This document shows, one piece after another, positions 25,613 through 33,000 of a DNA stretch of 45,462 nt. Position numbers and translations under genes: made by a program. Position 1 is the first letter of the stretch; every line of letters begins with the position of its first letter. This DNA is from CAZWRK01 sp964635875. Its GTDB lineage: Bacteria; Pseudomonadota; Gammaproteobacteria; Burkholderiales; Aquaspirillaceae. The notes beneath the pieces were generated by a model, which was given only the letters and a program-made list of their open reading frames with translations, made no database searches and was not told the origin of the DNA. The stretch covers positions 1 through 45,462 of the forward strand of contig CAZWRK010000016.1 in the NCBI GenBank assembly GCA_964635875.1, written 5' to 3'.

Positions 25613-26320
25613 ATGAAGCGCGGCAAGCATTCCCTTCCGGGCGGCCAGACCCGCGGTCTCGCGCGCGGCGGCCTGCGCGGCTTTATGACCTCCGGCATGC
25701 GCAACATCCGCACGCCCTTCCCGTTGCGCGGCGGCTCCGGGCTGCTGGCGATTGACGCATTTACGTACGTCGACCAGGACGATCCCACGGCCGACAAGAG
25801 CGCCGAGACCAATCCCTACTGGCAAAAGTATACCGACCTCGGCGGCGGGGTTCCGGCGGGCGATCGCTGGGCCTTCGCGTTCTTTCCCGAGCCCATTACG
25901 GTCACGTGCTTCGCCATGTTCACCAACTTCGGGCTCTCGCGCATCGGACAGGAAGGCGTAGGGGTCGTCGACAACTACGAGAACCATTCCATCACGGCGC
26001 AGGGAGGCTACGAGGTCTACGGCGTGACGGACTTCGCGGATCTCCTGCCCGACACCCTCAACTGGAACAACCGCACCACGCCGACCCTGACCAGCAAACT
26101 CGGCGAATCGACCATGGCGGTGAACGGCGGGACCAACGAGTTCTTGAACGCCGCGGATGCCAGCCGCTATATACAGGCCATTGCGGGCAAGACGTCCGGC
26201 AGTCCGGTGACGATCGCGGGGCTGTGCATCAAGCCTTCGACGCCCTCAGGGATCGGCGTAAGTTACGCGTACGTTCAGGGCTGGATCACGGTCGGCAACG
26301 TGCTGTTGGCGTACCAATAG
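25613..26320 (+). CDS. Tail-tip/receptor-region protein of unknown function
   Basis: A 235-residue protein that is last of the rightward structural block. The N-terminal ~40 residues are strikingly basic and Gly/Arg-rich (KRGKHSLPGGQTRGLARGG); the rest is beta-rich and Gly/Thr/Asn-rich, like an exposed tip domain. AAAAGGA precedes ATG 25613. It faces the minus-strand gene with only 4 bases between the two stops. Confidence 0.6.
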   Translation: MKRGKHSLPGGQTRGLARGGLRGFMTSGMRNIRTPFPLRGGSGLLAIDAFTYVDQDDPTADKSAETNPYWQKYTDLGGGVPAGDRWAFAFFPEPITVTCFAMFTNFGLSRIGQEGVGVVDNYENHSITAQGGYEVYGVTDFADLLPDTLNWNNRTTPTLTSKLGESTMAVNGGTNEFLNAADASRYIQAIAGKTSGSPVTIAGLCIKPSTPSGIGVSYAYVQGWITVGNVLLAYQ

Positions 26321-26324
26321 ATGC

Positions 26325-27560
26325 TCAGGGTTCTTTGATCTCGACCACATCTTTCTTGGGAACAGTAATCATGGTACCGTCTGGCTCTTGAATAGCGTAA
26401 TTTTCATCAACCACCATCACGCGCTTTGCACTCAACTTCCGGCCGTCCTTGAGGGTATAGGTAGCATATTTGGGTGTGACTGTTGGCGTGGAAGGTTCAT
26501 CTGCTGGCATTGATAAAGCAGGTGCGGGAATAGCGTTGGGATCTGCTCCAAGAGCGCGGGCATTTTCAGCGCAGGTCTTTACCTTTTTCTCTGCTGCTTT
26601 TTCGGCGCGCTGTGCTTGGGACACCTCTGAGCGTTGCCGGTAAAACGAATCGTCGAGTTCCCTGATTTTTTCATTGGCCCTGGACTCCTCTGCCTGCAAC
26701 CGCTCCATTTGCGTACTGTAGTCCACTTGTTCGGAGTTCGGTTCGTATTGTTTCCTACGAAGTTCATTCAGTTTGGTAGCGGCACTAGTGGCTTGAATTT
26801 TATATACGCGCAGCGCAGCTTCGGTTTTAGCAACAATCGCTTCGGCTTCTTCCCGTGTTTTCTTCTTGCTCGCTAAATCCCTTTTCGCTTCATCTAGTAT
26901 TTGGAGCGATTCACTGGCGGTTTTCTTGCGCATATCCTGTTGGTTTTTTGCAATAAGTTCGGCATCGCGCCGATCAAGTTCTGCCTCGCGAGCGGCGCGA
27001 GCCTCCGCGGCTTTGCGTTCCTCTTCGGCTCTTTGGCGTGCAGCTTCTTCTTGTTGTTGGTTTCTTAGAGCTAATTCACGCTCAACCTTCAGACGTTCCT
27101 TTTCAAGTTCTGCGCGCCTCGCCGCTTCTGCCTCGCGCTGTTGGCTGCGGGCTGTTTCCGCCTCGGCTTCGGCTTGGATTCGGGCTTCCATATTGGCCTT
27201 GGTTCGGAGTTCCTCTTGTTTGACCCGCGCGCTCTCGATCTGACGCAGTTTCTCTTCCTCGGCGAGTTTAGCGGCCTTGGCCTTACTATCCTTGTATTCA
27301 TAGTAGGTTGTTATAGCGACCGTCTCGGTGAGGGCCACAAAGCCAAGTGCCAAACCAGCAATCCCCATCGCGTTTGTTCTTCCGACCACTCCCAAAACAA
27401 TGGCTATAACCGCGAAAGGCAGCACCGCAAAGAGGGTAACCATGGTCTCGCCAATGCCGTGGAAACTTATTCCGGCTGGTACCGCGGCGCAGGCGGTCAG
27501 TACTCCAATAGTGAGCGATGCGATGGCAAGGCCGAGTTGGGCAGGTGTGGTGTTAGTCAT
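26325..27560 (-). CDS. Membrane protein with three TM helices and long coiled coil (moron-like)
   Basis: A 411-residue protein on the minus strand. Three membrane helices (about 8-32, 38-60, 63-86) are followed by a ~250-residue Glu/Arg/Ala/Lys-rich coiled coil and a C-terminal beta domain (YTLKDGRKLSAKRVMVVDENYAIQ) of SH3-like appearance. The start is supported by AGGAAGG before the ATG at 27560. Lower GC and opposite orientation, placed between the tail and repressor genes, mark it as a possible lysogenic-conversion cargo (moron) gene. Superinfection exclusion or altered host surface are candidate roles. No family was recognised. Confidence 0.72.
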   Translation of the reverse strand: MTNTTPAQLGLAIASLTIGVLTACAAVPAGISFHGIGETMVTLFAVLPFAVIAIVLGVVGRTNAMGIAGLALGFVALTETVAITTYYEYKDSKAKAAKLAEEEKLRQIESARVKQEELRTKANMEARIQAEAEAETARSQQREAEAARRAELEKERLKVERELALRNQQQEEAARQRAEEERKAAEARAAREAELDRRDAELIAKNQQDMRKKTASESLQILDEAKRDLASKKKTREEAEAIVAKTEAALRVYKIQATSAATKLNELRRKQYEPNSEQVDYSTQMERLQAEESRANEKIRELDDSFYRQRSEVSQAQRAEKAAEKKVKTCAENARALGADPNAIPAPALSMPADEPSTPTVTPKYATYTLKDGRKLSAKRVMVVDENYAIQEPDGTMITVPKKDVVEIKEP

Positions 27561-27586
27561 CGAACCTTCCTTTTGGAATAGGATAT

Positions 27587-28615
27587 TCACTCCTGAGCCA
27601 GCCCGATCACGCGCGCGTAAAAGACCACGTGGTCTTTCAGGCCGATGGGGCGCGGTTCCCATTCGGCGGGGTTGTCGGCCACGATCGTCAGCTTCCAGTC
27701 CTTCGAGGTCTGGCCGGCGTGGTACAGCACGCGCTTCAGCGTGGGTTCCTCGTCGTTGATCCGCACCACGCAGATGGCCCGCGGCGGCACGTAGGCCTGC
27801 AGGCGCTGCATGGGGCCTTTCAGGTCGTCGCTGTCCAGCGGTTCCAGGGCCACGCCTTCGCTGTTGTTCAGCATGCGCAGGATCACGATATCTTGGGGCA
27901 GCAGGGTCTCGCGCATGCTGTCGCCGCGCACCACCGCGCTGTGATGGTTCTTCCAGTCGGGCAGCTCGCGAAAGTAGATGTAGTCGGGGCACTTCTGCAG
28001 TTCGCGCCCGCCGCCGCAGGCCAGCCCGTACCACTTAGGCAGCTTCACCGGCGCGCGGCTCGACCGTTTCTGGATCTTCCACACGGCCAGTTCGTCGCGA
28101 TGGTTCTGCGCCTTCGGCCGGTCCACGATTGGAAGGATGTTCACACGCATTCTCCCATAGCCCGCTTTTAATATTCGATCAACGGCGGGCGTATCGTCGG
28201 CGTTTTTCGACGACGCTGGGGCTTGCTCCGCGGGCGTTCCAGACGTCTGCTCGGGCTCGGCCGGGATTCTCAAAAGGGTCAACATGGCCTGCCGTTCGTC
28301 GGCGGACAGGGTCATGTAATAGGCAATCAAACCTCTCAACCCGGGGAACTGCGCAAGCTGCTGACCCAGATCGAATCCAGCCTGAGCGGTAACGGGTCCT
28401 GCGGGACCAAGGTTGAAGGCCAGCCATGCTGGCGCGACGGCCAGCACATCGGCGGCATCCATGCACTGCTTGATGTCTGGAAACCGCCAGTGTCCCTTCA
28501 CCTTTGCGCCCCACGAGCTTCTCGCAAAGTAGTTTTTGCTTCCCATGTGGCAGGGAGGCGTCGAAGCGTTCGCGAAAGGCTTTTGCAAAGGTTTCCACGC
28601 CCAAAGGATACACAA
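27587..28615 (-). CDS. CI/LexA-type phage repressor (S24 peptidase), N-terminus apparently frame-disrupted
   Basis: As drawn, 342 residues. The C-terminal half is an S24 self-cleaving peptidase: nucleophile Ser233 in VVRGDSMRETLLPQDIVIL and candidate base Lys294 in PTLKRVL; Ala151-Gly152 is a possible cleavage site. Residues 43-70 (WRFPDIKQCMDAADVLAVAPAWLAFNLGP) look like the end of a helix-turn-helix domain. The start of that domain (VETFAKAFRERFDASL, then KQKLLCEKL) lies in the neighbouring frame at 28613-~28524. Only ~16 bases separate the parts where ~14-18 codons are expected, so the recognition helix appears deleted and out of frame. TTG 28615 or ATG 28546 are possible starts. It would keep lytic genes off if functional. 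Confidence 0.72.
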   Translation of the reverse strand: MCILWAWKPLQKPFANASTPPCHMGSKNYFARSSWGAKVKGHWRFPDIKQCMDAADVLAVAPAWLAFNLGPAGPVTAQAGFDLGQQLAQFPGLRGLIAYYMTLSADERQAMLTLLRIPAEPEQTSGTPAEQAPASSKNADDTPAVDRILKAGYGRMRVNILPIVDRPKAQNHRDELAVWKIQKRSSRAPVKLPKWYGLACGGGRELQKCPDYIYFRELPDWKNHHSAVVRGDSMRETLLPQDIVILRMLNNSEGVALEPLDSDDLKGPMQRLQAYVPPRAICVVRINDEEPTLKRVLYHAGQTSKDWKLTIVADNPAEWEPRPIGLKDHVVFYARVIGLAQE

Positions 28616-28736
28616 AAACGAGCAAAAATAGCAATTTAGTTCGCCATGAGCCTTGCATTATCTGGTTTTTGATGGATTATGAGTGCGTAATGAATGTGGA
28701 TTTTCTAGCTTTTGCTCGACTTTGAGGATGTAAGCC
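28616..28736. promoter_or_regulatory. Divergent genetic-switch intergenic region
   Basis: A 121-base AT-rich gap between the leftward repressor and rightward Cro-like gene. CGAGCAAAA (28619-28627) and its inverted copy TTTTGCTCG (28710-28718) flank it symmetrically, each close to one of the two gene starts; they are candidate operators. A possible rightward promoter is TTGCAT (28654-28659) with TTATGA 18 bases further on. The Cro-like gene has a GAGGAT ribosome site; none is obvious for the repressor. Confidence 0.6.
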
Positions 28737-29030
28737 ATGCACGCGCTACGCGAGTACCGGGTTCGAAGGGGTCTTAGCGAACGTGAATTCGCGACCCTGA
28801 TCGGCTGGTCGCGCGGCACGCTTCAACGCGCCGAGCGCGGTGACCTCATCAAAGACCGTCTCATCGGCAAGCTCGCCGAAGCCTTGAAACTCACCATCGA
28901 CGATGCCCGGCGTCTGGCCTCGGGTGAACACGTGGCAGCGCTGGGGGGCGCGTCGCATGGCCATGACCGTACGGGAGTGCGTGACACTCCAGGAGTACCT
29001 GCGCCAAGTGCTGGGCACGTCGCAGGCTGA
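28737..29030 (+). CDS. Cro-like helix-turn-helix regulator
   Basis: A 97-residue protein with a helix-turn-helix at ~13-34 (LSEREFATLIGWSRGTLQRAERG) of the XRE/Cro family, followed by a helix (LIGKLAEALKLTIDDARRLA). As the first gene diverging from the repressor, it should bind shared operators and favour the lytic state. The last ~30 residues are low-complexity Gly/His/Ala/Pro and overlap the next gene by 74 bases. GAGGAT precedes the ATG. Confidence 0.78.
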   Translation: MHALREYRVRRGLSEREFATLIGWSRGTLQRAERGDLIKDRLIGKLAEALKLTIDDARRLASGEHVAALGGASHGHDRTGVRDTPGVPAPSAGHVAG

Positions 29031-29331
29031 AGTCGCGAAGCGCGCTTGCTGCGATCAGTCCTGGGTCAGCACGGTCTTTAACGGCCACCTGCCCAAGCGC
29101 GGAACAAGAACCTGGGATGGCCTCGTGCGAGCGCTCTCCCTGATCGGCCAGGAAGACCAGTTCTGCCGGATGGTCCAGAACGGAGCGAGGGTGAAGGCCT
29201 TGAAGCGGCACGTGACCGAAGACTTCCCGCTCGCGCTCTTCGCCAGCCCCGGCGAATCCGGCCGCGTCATCAGCCTCGACATCGTCCGCGACCTGCGCAA
29301 GCCCAGGGCGGGCAAGGCGGTGCGGGCATGA
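28957..29331 (+). CDS. Second helix-turn-helix protein (CII-like position)
   Basis: A 124-residue protein starting at ATG 28957 (or 28963), within the 3' end of the Cro-like gene. Residues ~20-43 (TSQAEVAKRACCDQSWVSTVFNG) are a good helix-turn-helix. By position it could be an early activator (CII-like) or second repressor. Its stop overlaps the next start (ATGA). Confidence 0.68.
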   Translation: MAMTVRECVTLQEYLRQVLGTSQAEVAKRACCDQSWVSTVFNGHLPKRGTRTWDGLVRALSLIGQEDQFCRMVQNGARVKALKRHVTEDFPLALFASPGESGRVISLDIVRDLRKPRAGKAVRA

Positions 29332-29798
29332 CGGAGCTGCGAACGACTGCGGAATTTGCTCGTAGAGCACTTATGGGTTTGGAAGGTCCTCGGGGGGAAC
29401 TGACCCTTCGATGGTTTCGCGGAAAGCCGCCCGAAGTGCTTCTGCATATTTCGGAGGGAGAAATCCCGGCTGTAAAAGAGGCTCGGCTCCGACTGGTAGT
29501 GGACCGGAATCCTGATGCGCTACGGCGTACATTAAAAGCGTACTTATCTGGACGGTTGCGGCCGTCAGCGCTTGAAAGTCTTCTACGTCTGGTTCTCGCC
29601 TTTGCGTCTCAAAATGAACATGCGTCGCGCACAAAAAAGCCCTGCGTGCCGCCATCTGCAACGAAGCACTCATCTCCGTCCTCCTTGCCCTCGCGGGGCG
29701 TTACGGGTTCGCACTCCTCCAGGCGCAAGCCTAGCCGCGCCTCCGCGAGCGGCAAGGGGTCCAAGGGCTCCAAGAACCTGAAAGGCGGTGCGGCATGA
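29328..29798 (+). CDS. Hypothetical early protein with Ser/Lys-rich tail
   Basis: A 156-residue protein beginning in an ATGA overlap. The N-terminal ~100 residues are an alpha/beta mix; the last ~50 are Ser, Lys, Arg and Pro-rich and probably unstructured. It overlaps the next gene by 4 bases. No family recognised. Confidence 0.62.
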   Translation: MTELRTTAEFARRALMGLEGPRGELTLRWFRGKPPEVLLHISEGEIPAVKEARLRLVVDRNPDALRRTLKAYLSGRLRPSALESLLRLVLAFASQNEHASRTKKPCVPPSATKHSSPSSLPSRGVTGSHSSRRKPSRASASGKGSKGSKNLKGGAA

Positions 29799-30010
29799 AC
29801 GGCTTCTGCGCGCTCGCCTTGGCGTTCATCGCGGGCTTCGGCTCGTTGTCCATGGTGGATGCCTTTATGGCCGGCCGGAACGCGCTCGGCTTCGAACTCC
29901 TCGTGCTGTCCGGCTTCGCGCTCGTGGGCGCGGTGCTCTGCCTGATCGACTACGGCTGGGAAGCCTATCGGCGCGGGCTCGACCAGGGCCGGAAGGACGG
30001 TGGCGCGTGA
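29795..30010 (+). CDS. Small two-helix membrane protein
   Basis: A 71-residue protein with two predicted membrane helices (about 4-25 and 32-53) and a charged C-terminal tail (YRRGLDQGRKDGG). It overlaps both neighbours by 4 bases, so it is translationally coupled in the early operon. Its form resembles small holin-like or host-membrane-modifying proteins, but no family is claimed. Confidence 0.65.
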   Translation: MNGFCALALAFIAGFGSLSMVDAFMAGRNALGFELLVLSGFALVGAVLCLIDYGWEAYRRGLDQGRKDGGA

Positions 30011-30276
30011 GCCAGCCCGTCCCGACGCCCGCGGCGCTGCCCCGCACGGTCTGCTGTTACTGCACGCAGCACGGCGAAGGCGGCGGGCGTTTCGAATCCG
30101 TGATGCGCGACGGGGTCTTCCCGACCTCGCACGGCATCTGCCCGGTCTGCCGCGCGAAGCTCGATGCCAAAGTCGCGGCGCGCAAGCTGGAACTGCGCCT
30201 CGGTCCTCCGGTCCCGCTGGAAGAACTGCGAGCCCGCGGCGTGCCAACCATGACCCTTCCGGAGGCCGCTCGATGA
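30007..30276 (+). CDS. Small zinc-ribbon protein (GTG start)
   Basis: An 89-residue protein starting at GTG 30007 in a GTGA overlap. Two Cys pairs, Cys16/Cys19 and Cys45/Cys48 (CCYC and CPVC), form a zinc-ribbon. The C-terminal part is helical. Role unknown; its stop overlaps the next ATG. Confidence 0.65.
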   Translation: MSQPVPTPAALPRTVCCYCTQHGEGGGRFESVMRDGVFPTSHGICPVCRAKLDAKVAARKLELRLGPPVPLEELRARGVPTMTLPEAAR

Positions 30277-30545
30277 GCGCTGAAGAGATGTTCGCGGACA
30301 TGGCTCGCGATGCCGAGAAGGCGCAGGAGATGGCCTCAGCCGCGCTGGAACGCGCGAAGGAGATCGAGGCACGCTGCGCCGCCCAGGAAGCCCGCGCGAG
30401 CAACTTGCTGGCTCGCGTGGAAACGATGGCCGAAGAGCGCGCCCGGTTGCTCCAACGCGTGCGCCTGGCCGAACAGTCCGAAGCGCTCGCGCGCGCCGAA
30501 CGCGACCTCTGGCGCCGCGCGGCCATGGGGCATGGGGTCAACTGA
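30273..30545 (+). CDS. Small coiled-coil protein
   Basis: A 90-residue, almost wholly helical Ala/Glu/Arg-rich protein predicted to be a coiled coil over its length. It begins in an ATGA overlap with the zinc-ribbon gene. Possibly a structural or regulatory partner of neighbours; no motif. Confidence 0.62.
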   Translation: MSAEEMFADMARDAEKAQEMASAALERAKEIEARCAAQEARASNLLARVETMAEERARLLQRVRLAEQSEALARAERDLWRRAAMGHGVN

Positions 30546-30558
30546 CTACGGAGGCACT

Positions 30559-30924
30559 ATGAAGCTAAGCGACCTGCGACCCTGTATCTGCTGCGGTGGG
30601 AAGATCGTTCCCCTCTTCCACATGATCACGATTGTGGATCAGGTGGGTGCGCTGGACCGCAAGGCAACAAACGAAGTGCTTGGCCTGACGCAGATGCTGG
30701 GCGGAATAGGGAATGCTGGGGCGTTCGCCATCGCCGAGTGCATGTCACCTGGCACTGACGATGCCGTGAAGGTGCTGGGCGAAGGGCGCGAGCCTGAAGA
30801 CGCGACCTACAAAAAAGATCAGACGATTCGGGTCTTCGTATGCAACGACTGCTACAACACCCAGCCTTCCCTTGACCTCAGAGAGATCAAAGAACGCGCC
30901 CGATTGCCTCAGTTTCAAATGTAG
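30559..30924 (+). CDS. Cys-rich small protein
   Basis: A 121-residue protein. ACGGAGG (30548-30554) precedes ATG 30559. Cys9/Cys12 near the N-terminus (PCICCGG) and Cys95/Cys98 (FVCNDC) can form a zinc site around a helical middle part with LGLTQMLGGIGNAGAFAIAE. Third zinc-binding-type small protein in the window. Function unknown. Confidence 0.65.
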   Translation: MKLSDLRPCICCGGKIVPLFHMITIVDQVGALDRKATNEVLGLTQMLGGIGNAGAFAIAECMSPGTDDAVKVLGEGREPEDATYKKDQTIRVFVCNDCYNTQPSLDLREIKERARLPQFQM

Positions 30925-30929
30925 GTTTC

Positions 30930-30977
30930 GCCGTTCTCCGCGGGCTCCGTGAGCTCTGTGGTGGAAGAGAGAACGGC
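30930..30977. repeat. Inverted repeat with host-repeat-like loop
   Basis: Arms GCCGTTCTC (30930-30938) and GAGAACGGC (30969-30977) enclose a 30-base loop that reads like a bacterial intergenic mini-repeat (CTCTGTGGTG). The two arms lie in a 121-base gap between genes. Confidence 0.45.
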
Positions 30978-31045
30978 TTAAACCCGATGACCTGGGCGGC
31001 TACCTGGGCGGATGGCAAGAGCGGCGGGGAAAGGACGCAGCAGGA

Positions 31046-31354
31046 ATGGGCAAGAACAACCGGATGCAGGTCACCCGTCACGAGGACCTCAGCCAGCTCG
31101 ACGCCGAGGATCTCCGCAACGAAGCCGCGCGCCGTCGCGTGCAGGAGCACGCCGATCGCCAGCACAAGCGGGCGGTGCGCAAGCAAATCGTCGCGTGCCA
31201 CCAGGAAACGCTCGACCTGATGGCCCTGAAGGAATGCGGAGACGACCTGCTCGACCTCGGCCGCGTGCACGAAATGGCGCGGCAGCTTGCCGGCATGGCC
31301 GCGGAACTCGCGGCCATGACCCAGCCCGAGCGGGCCGGGCGCAAGGCGAGTTAG
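31046..31354 (+). CDS. Hypothetical charged helical early protein
   Basis: A 102-residue protein rich in Arg, Glu, His and Ala, with two helices (residues ~20-55 and ~60-95). CAGGA precedes ATG 31046. No family recognised; the basic N-terminal part suggests nucleic-acid contact, which is inference. Confidence 0.58.
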   Translation: MGKNNRMQVTRHEDLSQLDAEDLRNEAARRRVQEHADRQHKRAVRKQIVACHQETLDLMALKECGDDLLDLGRVHEMARQLAGMAAELAAMTQPERAGRKAS

Positions 31355-31793
31355 CAGGAAGTGCCAACCGTAGGCCACTTGGGCTCCACCGGGCACTGCG
31401 TGCCTAGCAGATCGTGGATTAAAGGACCCAGGGACGGTGACAGCTCGGAGAGACGAGCAGTGGACAGGGCACTCGGGGACGGAATACGACCGGGGACTCA
31501 ACCGGCGCGGGTGGTGAGCTAATACCACGCCTTCCGCGAGCCGTTCCCTGACCCCTGTCCCCTGAATCCTGACCCCTGTCGTCGAACAGCTTGTGTGGAG
31601 GCGTGTGCTTCACGGTGGGTAAGTCTGCAAATGGTAGCCCGCCGATCAAAGCGCAAGCCTCGCGGTTCCACCAGGTGCGGACCGCGAAGGATTCGGCTCT
31701 GCCGGGCGCACCTAGGGCCAGTTTCGCCTGGCTGGCCCGCGAACAAACGCCCGGCAGAGCCGTTCAACCAGGACCCTGTGGGAGGGGAAACCG
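31355..31793. other. 439-base noncoding stretch
   Basis: No gene is supported: short open frames here cross strong hairpins and lack ribosome sites. It holds GTCAG-type mini-repeats on the opposite orientation (31541-31581) and a highly structured element at 31660-31762 (separate entry). GGGAGGGGAAACCG just before 31794 is the ribosome site of the next gene. The remainder shows nothing clear. Confidence 0.6.
31660..31762 (+). ncRNA. Candidate structured RNA/leader with potential pseudoknot
   Basis: Hairpin 1: TCGCGGT (31660-31666)/ACCGCGA (31681-31687). Hairpin 2: perfect 15-bp CGGCTCTGCCGGGCG (31694-31708)/CGCCCGGCAGAGCCG (31748-31762), with an inner 7-bp GGGCCAG (31715-31721)/CTGGCCC (31732-31738). 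The loop of hairpin 1 carries AGGTGCG (31673-31679), exactly complementary to CGCACCT (31707-31713) beside hairpin 2's stem, so a pseudoknot or alternative fold is possible. It lies 31 bases before the next gene and could be a regulatory leader, a small RNA, or a DNA site such as an origin. Confidence 0.5.
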
Positions 31794-32204
31794 ATGAGCA
31801 GGATGGCGAAGGGCATCAAACGCGACCTGGGGCCGTGCTCCGATCCGGACTGCCGCGCACGCGCGGGCGCGAAGGGCTGGTGCACGCGGCATTACGGGAC
31901 GCTCTGGCGAGCCCGTCTGCTGCCCTGGCAGAAGGAGGGGGTCACGCTGGCCGAGCAGCTCGCGGAAATCCGGCGCGCTGAGGCGTTCGTGCCGGGCAGT
32001 GCTCGCGCGGCCGATTCGGCGCAGCACGCCGAAGACCGCCGCGCTTCGCTCGAATGCGAACTCAAGTGGGCCCGCCGCGCGTACGACATCGTGGTCGGCT
32101 GGCGGAATCAGGTCTGGTGGAGCAACCGGATCAAGGAACTGCAAGCGGCGCTCGCGCAGATGCCGGAAGGTGTCAGGGCGCAGGGGTCAGAGGTCGGGGC
32201 GTAA
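31794..32204 (+). CDS. Small protein with HNH-style zinc start motif
   Basis: A 136-residue protein with excellent ribosome site (GGGAGGGGAAACCG). Cys15, Cys20, Cys30 and His33 (CSDPDC and GWCTRHY) form a zinc-binding motif seen at the start of many phage HNH-endonuclease-related proteins; the catalytic HNH core itself was not found, so it is probably a DNA-contact protein or truncated relative. The C-terminal half is helical (LECELKWARRAYDIVVGWRN). The last codons lie inside a GTCAG-type mini-repeat (32172-32199). Confidence 0.62.
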   Translation: MSRMAKGIKRDLGPCSDPDCRARAGAKGWCTRHYGTLWRARLLPWQKEGVTLAEQLAEIRRAEAFVPGSARAADSAQHAEDRRASLECELKWARRAYDIVVGWRNQVWWSNRIKELQAALAQMPEGVRAQGSEVGA

Positions 32205-32235
32205 ACGTGGCGATGAATCAGAACGGAGGCGGCTT

Positions 32236-32598
32236 GTGGGGAAACTGACTGTCGGAATCAAAAATAAGGCCGTGATGATTCGGCTTCCGTTCGAGGTGCT
32301 TGAGTGTGCTGCGAAGGAAGCCTTCGACCGTGAGTACGGCCATGACAGGCACAACTACGAGATCGTCGATGCGGCCCTCTTCGCCAAAGACCTCGTACAC
32401 GAACTGAACCATGAAGAAGAAAACGGCGACACCGTGGTCACCAAGCTTTTCGATCAAGCCATCGTAAACGCGACCTCGAATGGTGCGCAGGGCGTAGATG
32501 GAAGGGTGCGCAGTCTGCTGAAATGTAAGTCCTGCGGATGCTCCATTGGTGAGGGTGATTACTGCGGCGAATGCTGCTGTGAGGACGATGGCCTTTGA
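32236..32598 (+). CDS. Hypothetical protein with C-terminal Cys cluster (GTG start)
   Basis: A 120-residue protein. GTG 32236 is preceded by GGAGG (32225-32229). The body has a strand-helix arrangement (VMIRLPFEVLECAAKEAFD) and a VHELNHEEENG helix. The end carries a Cys cluster (CKSCGCSIGEGDYCGECC) that should bind metal. No family recognised. Confidence 0.62.
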   Translation: MGKLTVGIKNKAVMIRLPFEVLECAAKEAFDREYGHDRHNYEIVDAALFAKDLVHELNHEEENGDTVVTKLFDQAIVNATSNGAQGVDGRVRSLLKCKSCGCSIGEGDYCGECCCEDDGL

Positions 32599-32630
32599 TT
32601 CGTGTCCCTTCGTGAAGATTCGTGGATGAG
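32597..32630. repeat. TTCGTG mini-repeat
   Basis: Three TTCGTG units at about 10-base spacing (GATTCGTG, CCTTCGTG, GATTCGTG). The layout resembles abundant intergenic mini-repeats in some high-GC bacterial genomes and overlaps the end of one gene and the beginning of the next. Confidence 0.45.
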
Positions 32631-33000
32631 CAGTCCGGGGTGGGGAGAAAGCGTGCTGCATTCCGTGGCGGTGGACTTCAAGAGCCTCGCGGCGGGCGAG
32701 AAGCCCGATGCCGACGAACCGGCGGCGGAAGCGCCTCCGGCCGAATACCCGCTGCCGACGCGCATGGAGGTCCTCGAATGGATCGACGAGGCGGCTCGGC
32801 TGCTGGGAGGGCAGGCAGACGCCTGCGAGGTCCTTGCGGAACGGCTCAAGGTTCAGGCGCAAGAGGAAGCGAAGAAGAAGATCGTCTCGCGGCTCTTCGC
32901 CGACGCGGCATCGATGCGCGAAAAGGCCCAGTCCTTTCGGGAAGCGGCCAACGCACAGTTCCAAATCCGTCGGTTCGTCCTGGGGAGGACCGTTACGTGA
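32626..33000 (+). CDS. Hypothetical helical protein
   Basis: A 124-residue protein with a Pro/Ala/Glu-rich linker (~27-45) and two long helices (MEVLEWIDEAARLLGGQ; KVQAQEEAKKKIVSRLF). GTG 32653, preceded by GGGGAGA, is an equally good start. Its stop overlaps the next GTG (GTGA). No family recognised. Confidence 0.58.
   Translation: MSSPGWGESVLHSVAVDFKSLAAGEKPDADEPAAEAPPAEYPLPTRMEVLEWIDEAARLLGGQADACEVLAERLKVQAQEEAKKKIVSRLFADAASMREKAQSFREAANAQFQIRRFVLGRTVT

Noticed and set aside
31591..31797. Short open frame across the structured gap
   Set aside because: No ribosome site, and it runs through two strong hairpins.
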